In this document: positions 8,093-12,308 of the stretch, piece after piece
How the letters are laid out: every line of letters begins with the position of its first letter
How positions within the stretch are numbered: the stretch's first letter is position 1
NCBI GenBank assembly: GCA_002480935.1
Contig: DLDC01000087.1
Span: forward strand, 2,255-14,562
DNA from: Prevotella sp. UBA7782
GTDB taxonomy: Bacteria; Bacteroidota; Bacteroidia; Bacteroidales; Bacteroidaceae
DNA length: 12,308 nucleotides
Reading direction: 5' to 3'
Notes under the pieces: generated by a model
The model's database searches: none
What the model saw: the letters and a program-made list of their open reading frames with translations, nothing else
Told to the model about the DNA's origin: nothing
Made by a program: the position numbers and the translations under genes

Positions 8093-8959
8093 ATGTTGAA
8101 AATAGAAATAGACAAGGGTAGTGGTTTTTGTTTCGGAGTAACCACTGCCATACGCAAGGCAGAAGAAGAACTGGCTCATGAGAAGCCTCTCTATTGCTTG
8201 GGCGACATAGTCCATAACAGCATGGAGGTGGAGAGACTGGCTGCCAACGGACTGGTGACGATAGACCATCAGAACTTCGGCAACTTGCATCACGCCAAGG
8301 TTCTGCTACGTGCACACGGAGAACCACCAGAAACCTACAAAACGGCGCAGCGCAATGCACTGCACATCATAGACGCTACTTGTCCCGTGGTGCTTCAGTT
8401 GCAACGGCGCATCAAGCGACAATGCGAGCAGAACCCTGACGCACAGATAGTAATCTTTGGAAAAAATGGCCATGCAGAGGTGCTGGGACTTGTGGGACAG
8501 ACGAGCAACAAGGCTATCGTCATAGAGTGCTTTGAAGATGTAAAGAAGCTAGACTTCACCCGCGACATTTATCTCTACTCGCAAACCACAATGTCGCTCG
8601 ATGAGTTTCACCACATCATTAGCTATATTCAGCAACACATTGCTCCGGGCGTCACTTTCAAAAGCTTCGATACCATCTGCCGCCAAGTGGCCAACCGAAT
8701 GCCCAATATAGCTGAGTTTGCCTCACATCACGATGTAATCATCTTTGTGGCTGGACGAAAAAGTTCAAATGGCAAGGTGCTCTTTGCCGAATGCCGTGGA
8801 GTAAACCCCAATGCCCATCAGGTAGAAAGAGCTCAAGAAATAAATATGAGTTGGTTTGACGGTGCGCAGACAGTAGGCATTTGCGGAGCAACATCAACAC
8901 CTAAATGGCTCATGGAGGAATGCCGTGACTACATCTTTGAGCATCAGCATCAAGGCTGA
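8093..8959 (+). CDS. ispH: 4-hydroxy-3-methylbut-2-enyl diphosphate reductase
   Basis: IspH (LytB) reduces HMBPP to isopentenyl and dimethylallyl diphosphate, the last step of the MEP isoprenoid pathway, using an oxygen-sensitive 4Fe-4S cluster in the cytosol. The 288-residue product has all three cluster cysteines: Cys13 (GFCFG), Cys97 (DATCP) and Cys196 (DTICR). It also has the substrate-binding and catalytic residues known from E. coli: His41, His75 (RAHGEP), His127 and Glu129 (GHAEV), Thr165/Thr166 (SQTT), Ser224-Ser225-Asn226 (RKSSN) and Ser268 (ATSTP). Length is normal for the short form. The ATG at 8093 places the first cysteine at the family's usual position. It closes the operon with the macroglobulin and DUF1573 genes, 16 bases after the latter. 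I see no separate promoter, so its expression probably depends on the promoter near 1790, more than 6 kb upstream, unless there is an internal one. Confidence 0.98.
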   Translation: MLKIEIDKGSGFCFGVTTAIRKAEEELAHEKPLYCLGDIVHNSMEVERLAANGLVTIDHQNFGNLHHAKVLLRAHGEPPETYKTAQRNALHIIDATCPVVLQLQRRIKRQCEQNPDAQIVIFGKNGHAEVLGLVGQTSNKAIVIECFEDVKKLDFTRDIYLYSQTTMSLDEFHHIISYIQQHIAPGVTFKSFDTICRQVANRMPNIAEFASHHDVIIFVAGRKSSNGKVLFAECRGVNPNAHQVERAQEINMSWFDGAQTVGICGATSTPKWLMEECRDYIFEHQHQG

Positions 8960-9036
8960 GATGACCATGAGGGCGCATAAAGACAGATGATTTATGACAA
9001 ATTTAGCCCCCCTTTTCATGCTTTAAGTCAATTTTA

Positions 9037-9068
9037 TTTGCAAAAGGCATAATTTCTGATTATTTTTG
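9037..9068 (+). promoter_or_regulatory. serB promoter
   Basis: This is the best-matching promoter in the window: -33 TTTG (9037-9040), exactly 20 bases, then -7 TATTTTTG (9061-9068). Transcription would start near 9075, leaving a leader of about 19 bases before the ATG at 9094. Confidence 0.8.
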
Positions 9069-9093
9069 CACTCATAAACTATTCACTTACATT

Positions 9094-10350
9094 ATGGCTG
9101 ACAATAACAAGAAGATGGAGCAAATCCTTATTAGGATTACAGGTCAGGACCAACCGGGTCTTACGGCCTCTTTCACAAGTATTCTATCAAAATATGATGC
9201 ACAGGTACTGGATATTGGTCAGGCCGACATTCACAGCACCCTTTCACTGGGATTGCTCATCCGTATAGATGAAGAGCACTCAGGACAGGTTATGAAGGAG
9301 GCTCTGTTCAAAGCCACTGAGCTGGGCGTCAACGTAGGTTTCTCACCCATCAGCAGCGAGGAGTATGAGGATTGGGTGAACCGTCAGGGAAAAAACAGAT
9401 ATATTCTCATGGTGCTTGGCCGCAGCCTTTCGGCTCGTAACATAGCTGCTGCTACAAGCATCATCACAAAGCAGGGAATGAATATCGATGGTATCAGGCG
9501 CCTTACCGGCCGCATGAGCCTGAAGCATCCTGAAAACAATGTCAGAGCCTGCATAGAGTTTTCACTCCGCGGCGAGCCCAAGAACCACTCTGAGATGCAA
9601 GCAGCCTTCATGAAGTTATCTAACGAGATGGCCATCGACTTCTCATTGCAGCGTGATGATATGTATCGCCGTATGCGAAGGCTCATCTGCTTTGATATGG
9701 ACTCTACACTTATTCAGACCGAGTGCATTGATGAGTTGGCAAAACGCGCCGGAGTGGGCGATGAGGTATCTGCCATAACAGCTAGTGCTATGCGCGGAGA
9801 GATTGACTTTAAGGAGAGTTTCACAAGACGTGTCGCTCTGCTCAAAGGCCTCGACTCAAGTGTTATGCGCGACATAGCCGAACATCTACCTATCACAGAA
9901 GGCGTAGACAGACTCATGTCTGTGCTCAAAACAAGTGGATATAAGATTGCTATTCTCTCCGGAGGATTCACGTATTTCGGCGAATACATACAGCGTAAGT
10001 ATGGAATCGACTATATGTATGCCAACGAACTGGAGATAGGCGAAGACGGAAAGCTTACAGGTCGTTATCTGGGTGAGATAGTAGACGGTCATCGCAAGGC
10101 CGAGTTGCTCAAGCTTATCGCTCAGGTTGAGAAGATTAACCTGCGTCAGACCATAGCTGTGGGCGATGGTGCCAACGATCTGCCAATGATAAGCGAGGCT
10201 GGTCTTGGAATAGCATTCCATGCCAAACCACGTGTGGTGGCCAACGCAGAGCAAAGCATCAACACCATGGGTCTCGACGGTGTGCTCTACTTTCTGGGCT
10301 TCAAAGATAGCTATCTCGGTGAATTGGGTGGCATAACAACCGACAACTAA
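9094..10350 (+). CDS. serB: Phosphoserine phosphatase with two N-terminal ACT domains
   Basis: SerB removes the phosphate from O-phospho-L-serine, the last step of serine synthesis, in the cytosol. The 418-residue product begins with two ACT-type regulatory domains: about 10-80 (ITGQDQPGLTASFTSILSKY) and about 103-185 (YILMVLGRSLSARNIAAATS). The HAD catalytic domain (about 195-410) shows motif I DMDST (nucleophile Asp201, acid/base Asp203), motif II Ser289-Gly-Gly, a probable motif III lysine (Lys335 in GHRKAE) and motif IV GDGANDLP (Asp358, Asp362). ACT domains bind amino acids, so feedback by serine is plausible but not shown. This long architecture is the usual one in Bacteroidetes and some actinobacteria, unlike the shorter E. 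coli enzyme. ATG 9094 fits the promoter spacing; an internal ATG at 9115 would still keep the first ACT domain. It is monocistronic and ends at the hairpin at 10402. Confidence 0.97.
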   Translation: MADNNKKMEQILIRITGQDQPGLTASFTSILSKYDAQVLDIGQADIHSTLSLGLLIRIDEEHSGQVMKEALFKATELGVNVGFSPISSEEYEDWVNRQGKNRYILMVLGRSLSARNIAAATSIITKQGMNIDGIRRLTGRMSLKHPENNVRACIEFSLRGEPKNHSEMQAAFMKLSNEMAIDFSLQRDDMYRRMRRLICFDMDSTLIQTECIDELAKRAGVGDEVSAITASAMRGEIDFKESFTRRVALLKGLDSSVMRDIAEHLPITEGVDRLMSVLKTSGYKIAILSGGFTYFGEYIQRKYGIDYMYANELEIGEDGKLTGRYLGEIVDGHRKAELLKLIAQVEKINLRQTIAVGDGANDLPMISEAGLGIAFHAKPRVVANAEQSINTMGLDGVLYFLGFKDSYLGELGGITTDN

Positions 10351-10401
10351 TAATAGCACACCTCATCTGCTATAGGGCAATAGCTACCAGCACAAAATTA
10401 T

Positions 10402-10448
10402 TCTGCCTCTGCACCTGGGCCTTGTCAGGCTCTTGATGCAGAGGCAGA
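10402..10448. terminator. Strong compound hairpin, bidirectional terminator between serB and the glutaredoxin-like gene
   Basis: A perfect 12-bp stem, TCTGCCTCTGCA (10402-10413) with TGCAGAGGCAGA (10437-10448), encloses a second 6-bp stem, GGGCCT (10417-10422) with AGGCTC (10427-10432, one G-U pair) around a TGTC tetraloop. An AT-rich TTATTTATATT tract follows on the plus strand and an ATAATTTTG tract on the minus strand. It lies between convergent stops (10350 and 10494), so it can end both transcripts. Confidence 0.8.
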
Positions 10449-10493
10449 TTATTTATATTGAGTATAAAAGGAACTCATACGGATGCGACTTGC

Positions 10494-10787
10494 TCAACAG
10501 CCCGACCCATCCAGACTGCAGGCGGTTCCTTCTGGCATTGGCTCCAAGCCAACATCAGACGATGACAGCGTTACACTACCATCTTCTAGTACATAGCATG
10601 GAATGCCCACATCACCTATGCGCTTGGCTTCAGCAAAAGCCGGATGATGGTCGCGAAGGTCAAGAAACTCTTTCAGATTTCGCACGTGTTCACCAATATC
10701 TATTATCTTGAACTTGCCGTTTCCCTTCACTTGTCTCTCTACGTATTCGCAATAGGGACAAGTCTTCATTACATACATCTTAATCAT
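10494..10787 (-). CDS. Small glutaredoxin-like thiol-disulfide oxidoreductase
   Basis: The 97-residue product is a minimal thioredoxin-fold protein. An initial beta strand leads into the CPYC redox site (Cys10, Cys13). A helix and the segment FAEAKRIGDVGIPCYVLEDG follow, with the cis-proline expected at Pro63. It resembles the glutaredoxin-related proteins of COG4545. There is no signal peptide, so it should act in the cytosol, reducing disulfides or mixed disulfides with a low-molecular-weight thiol or a protein partner. Besides the CPYC pair it has Cys64 beside the cis-Pro, plus Cys90 and Cys97 in a C-terminal tail (ACSLDGSGC). I find no good promoter in the 127 bases upstream, so it may be read through from the lipoprotein gene across the hairpin at 10844-10879. 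The ATG at 10787 gives the normal distance to the CPYC motif; Met4 or Met7 would cut into the first strand. Confidence 0.9.
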   Translation of the reverse strand: MIKMYVMKTCPYCEYVERQVKGNGKFKIIDIGEHVRNLKEFLDLRDHHPAFAEAKRIGDVGIPCYVLEDGSVTLSSSDVGLEPMPEGTACSLDGSGC

Positions 10788-10843
10788 CGTTTTTTGTTTT
10801 TTGGAGTTTCTAAATGTTCATGAGTTTAAGCTCTGAAGTAACA

Positions 10844-10879
10844 AAGCGGCACCACCTCCATAAACAGACGATGCCGCTT
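10844..10879 (-). terminator. Hairpin after the OmpA-like lipoprotein gene
   Basis: A perfect 8-bp stem, AAGCGGCA (10844-10851) with TGCCGCTT (10872-10879), has a 20-base loop. On the minus strand it starts 36 bases after the lipoprotein stop and is followed by TGTTACTT, a weak T-rich tail. It may terminate fully or act as a partial terminator that lets some transcripts reach the glutaredoxin-like gene. Confidence 0.55.
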
Positions 10880-10914
10880 CATATTTAATATAGAGTGGGG
10901 TAGAGCCCATCTTA

Positions 10915-11595
10915 TTAGTTCAGCGTGCCATTGTTAGCCTTGTTTATCATATCCTCGCTAGCATACAGATAAACTTCTACACGACGGTTCTTCTGGCTCA
11001 CAGTCTTATTCTCTATGGGGTCAGAACTACCCAGGCCTTCGCAAGAGCGAATCTGAGAAGAAGTCACACCGTTACTCAACAGGCAAGACTTAACAGAGTT
11101 GGCGCGCTTCTCGCTCAACGGAAGGTTTATCTGGTCGTTGCCTGAAGCGTCGGTATAACCCTTGATAGCCACGTCACAGTCTGTATTCTTCTTCATGATG
11201 TTGGCAAAATTGGTTAAGTCTTTCTTAGCTGCGGAGCTAAGCGTATAACCATTTGTTGGGAAAAGAATGCCTGAGTCGAATGTAACCTTTACGCAAGTAA
11301 GTCCATTGGCGTCCGTCACTTTGTCTACTTTGGCGTTCTGAACCTGTGCTGCTGTCTGCTCAGCCACTTTATCCATGTGATGGCCGATGAGCGCGCCTGC
11401 ACCTGAGCCTACAGCGGCACCAATAGCAGCGCCTATAGCAGTGCTCTTGGTGTTGTGACCTGCTATCTGACCGATAATACCACCTACGGCAGCGCCTATG
11501 CCACCACCGGCTGCTGAGTACGTTCCCTGCTTAGTTGAACATCCAACCACTGCGAGCAGGCATAAACCTGCTGCCATTACCTTTACGTGTTTCAT
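10915..11595 (-). CDS. OmpA-type glycine-zipper lipoprotein (YiaD-like)
   Basis: From ATG 11595 the product has 226 residues and begins with a type II signal peptide: MKHVK, a hydrophobic core, and the lipobox LAVVGC with lipidated Cys19. An upstream in-frame ATG at 11637 is rejected because it would bury the signal peptide and overlap the -7 box. Residues about 28-72 form a glycine-zipper membrane segment with repeated GxxxG spacing (AAGGGIGAAVGGIIGQIAG, then AIGAAIGAAVGSGAGALIG). Residues about 103-213 are an OmpA/MotB peptidoglycan-binding domain: FDSGILFPTNG, GYTDASG with Asp149, Arg164 fifteen residues later as in E. coli OmpA, and the final NRRVE. It probably sits in the outer membrane and tethers it to peptidoglycan. 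It is divergent from proS and lies upstream of the glutaredoxin-like gene on the same strand. Confidence 0.93.
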   Translation of the reverse strand: MKHVKVMAAGLCLLAVVGCSTKQGTYSAAGGGIGAAVGGIIGQIAGHNTKSTAIGAAIGAAVGSGAGALIGHHMDKVAEQTAAQVQNAKVDKVTDANGLTCVKVTFDSGILFPTNGYTLSSAAKKDLTNFANIMKKNTDCDVAIKGYTDASGNDQINLPLSEKRANSVKSCLLSNGVTSSQIRSCEGLGSSDPIENKTVSQKNRRVEVYLYASEDMINKANNGTLN

Positions 11596-11634
11596 AATGC
11601 TTATAATATTTGTTTTGTTCAATAATACTAATTG

Positions 11635-11642
11635 CAAATATA
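11635..11642 (-). promoter_or_regulatory. -7 element of the lipoprotein promoter
   Basis: Read on the minus strand this is TATATTTG, a full TAnnTTTG match, placing the transcript start near 11628 and the leader at about 33 bases. No TTTG stands at the ideal -33 distance (the only one is 12 bases away); that region falls inside the dyad at 11656-11680. Confidence 0.6.
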
Positions 11643-11655
11643 CTCTTTTTTAATC

Positions 11656-11680
11656 AAATAGTGGCTAAAGCCAACTATTT
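11656..11680. promoter_or_regulatory. Inverted repeat between the divergent lipoprotein and proS promoters
   Basis: AAATAGT (11656-11662) plus GGC (11663-11665) pair with GCC (11670-11672) plus ACTATTT (11674-11680), giving ten base pairs around a TAAA centre with one unpaired A at 11673. It covers the -33 regions of both flanking promoters, so it could be a regulator-binding site. As RNA on the plus strand it would be a hairpin followed by four T residues. Confidence 0.4.
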
Positions 11681-11684
11681 TTTG

Positions 11685-11692
11685 TAATTTTG
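11685..11692 (+). promoter_or_regulatory. -7 element of the proS promoter
   Basis: TAATTTTG (11685-11692) matches TAnnTTTG. Transcription would start near 11699, giving a leader of about 128 bases before the proS ATG. No clear TTTG lies 19-21 bases upstream; the position is occupied by the dyad. Confidence 0.6.
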
Positions 11693-11716
11693 CGGCAAAG
11701 TTAAGCATCTCAGACA

Positions 11717-11842
11717 ATGTACGCAAGAGGGAAATGCCTAAAAAGTGGGGGATTTTCCCTATTGCGCATCATCTTTGGGTGCAAAAAGACTTCTAACAGA
11801 AAGAATATAAAACATAAAATACAGAAATGGCAAAAGAATTGA
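11717..11842 (+). other. Possible 41-codon upstream reading frame in the proS leader
   Basis: ATG 11717 opens a frame of 41 codons that runs through the whole leader and stops with TGA at 11840-11842, overlapping the first 16 bases of proS in another frame. The peptide is basic and lysine-rich (it begins MYARGKCLKSGGFSLL, with many Lys and Asn later) and matches no family I know. Inside it, AGGGAAA (11728-11734) can pair with TTTCCCT (11754-11760). It might be a translated leader coupling to proS, part of a short dispersed element, or chance. Confidence 0.25.
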
Positions 11843-12308
11843 AACAGCTCACCAAAAGAGCTGACAACTACTCTCAGTGGTACAATGATTTGGTGATGAA
11901 AGCCGACCTTGCCGAGCAAGCACCTGTGCGCGGATGTATGATTATCAAGCCCTATGGCTATGCTATATGGGAAAAGATACAGGCTGAGCTTGATAAAGAG
12001 TTTAAGAAGCAAGGCGTTCAGAATGCCTACTTTCCTCTGCTCATCCCCAAAAGTTTCTTCGCACGTGAGGCTGAACATGTAAAGGGATTTGCTAAAGAGA
12101 GTGCCGTAGTAACACACTACAGACTTAAGACAAGCGACGACGGCAAAGACATCGTGGTAGACCCTGAAGCTAAGCTTGAGGAAGAACTCATCATTCGTCC
12201 TACATCAGAAACTATGATATGGCACACGTATAAAAACTGGATCCATTCTTACCGTGACCTGCCTATCAAGTGCAACCAGTGGTGCAACGTCATGCGCTGG
12301 GAGATGCG
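11827..12308 (+). CDS. proS: Prolyl-tRNA synthetase, archaeal/eukaryotic-type (partial, 3' end missing)
   Basis: ProS attaches proline to tRNA-Pro in the cytosol. The window holds 160 complete codons from ATG 11827 and then ends within the gene; the full enzyme is usually near 490-500 residues. The visible part is the start of the class II catalytic core: an N-terminal helix ([20 protein letters not shown]), the motif 1 region ([20 protein letters not shown], then [12 protein letters not shown]), and motif 2 beginning with RPTSE (residues 124-128) and continuing to the WCNVMRWE strand. The sequence belongs to the short archaeal/eukaryotic-like branch without the bacterial insertion domain, which is the form found in Bacteroidetes. 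The ATG gives the usual N-terminus ([11 protein letters not shown]). It has a leader of about 128 bases and is divergent from the OmpA-type lipoprotein gene. Confidence 0.97.
   Translation, partial: MAKELKQLTKRADNYSQWYNDLVMKADLAEQAPVRGCMIIKPYGYAIWEKIQAELDKEFKKQGVQNAYFPLLIPKSFFAREAEHVKGFAKESAVVTHYRLKTSDDGKDIVVDPEAKLEEELIIRPTSETMIWHTYKNWIHSYRDLPIKCNQWCNVMRWEM

Noticed and set aside
8960..9036. Search for a terminator after ispH
   Set aside because: Only weak pairings such as AGC/GCT near 8945-8957 were found, with no convincing stem before the serB promoter.
10494..10499. In-frame TGA after a C-terminal Cys in the glutaredoxin-like gene as a selenocysteine codon
   Set aside because: The sequence after the TGA has no thioredoxin-fold continuation and no clear selenocysteine insertion stem; the protein is already full length.
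10433..10711. 92-codon plus-strand frame opposite the glutaredoxin-like gene
   Set aside because: It is a shadow of the minus-strand gene, starts inside the terminator hairpin and shows no family resemblance.
11596..11637. Upstream ATG at 11637 as the lipoprotein start
   Set aside because: It would put 14 residues in front of a perfect lipoprotein signal peptide and overlaps the likely -7 box.
11710..12117. 135-codon minus-strand frame opposite proS
   Set aside because: It lies antisense to the clearly conserved proS core, and its hydrophobic composition is what the opposite strand of lysine-rich coding sequence gives.

Overview
This is about 12.3 kb of ordinary chromosome from a Bacteroidales bacterium, most likely Prevotella or a close relative. 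Three things point there. The promoters are of the Bacteroidetes type (TTTG, about 20 bases, TAnnTTTG). The gene families include a T9SS plug/DUF5103 protein, a roughly 1,800-residue alpha-2-macroglobulin, DUF1573, an ACT-ACT-HAD SerB and an archaeal/eukaryotic-type prolyl-tRNA synthetase. Starts lack strong Shine-Dalgarno sequences. I see no insertion sequences, CRISPR arrays, tRNA or rRNA genes, or phage genes.

Left part (1-1706): the last 21 codons of a heavy-metal P-type ATPase, then a gene-free stretch of about 365 bases with a hairpin, a clear promoter and a long leader. This leads into a secreted T9SS-plug-like (DUF5103) protein.

Centre (1707-8959): one promoter just upstream of 1822 drives a tight three-gene unit. 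It encodes a giant secreted alpha-2-macroglobulin-like protein without the thioester cysteine, a secreted DUF1573 protein, and IspH, the last enzyme of the MEP isoprenoid pathway. The gaps are 27 and 16 bases. Two envelope proteins are thus probably co-transcribed with a cytosolic Fe-S enzyme.

Right part (8960-12308): serB (phosphoserine phosphatase with two ACT domains) has its own promoter and ends at a strong compound hairpin. That hairpin also lies at the 3' end of a convergent minus-strand pair: an OmpA-type glycine-zipper lipoprotein followed by a small glutaredoxin-like protein. The lipoprotein gene is divergent from proS (truncated by the window end). Their shared intergenic region holds two opposed -7 boxes flanking a 10-bp dyad, and the proS leader carries a 41-codon upstream reading frame that overlaps the proS start.

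Most of the window is well-understood core or envelope biology. I did not find a convincing new defence or mobile system. The points most worth a second look are the thioester-less macroglobulin and its operon, and the leader and operator-like structures upstream of proS and of the DUF5103 gene.
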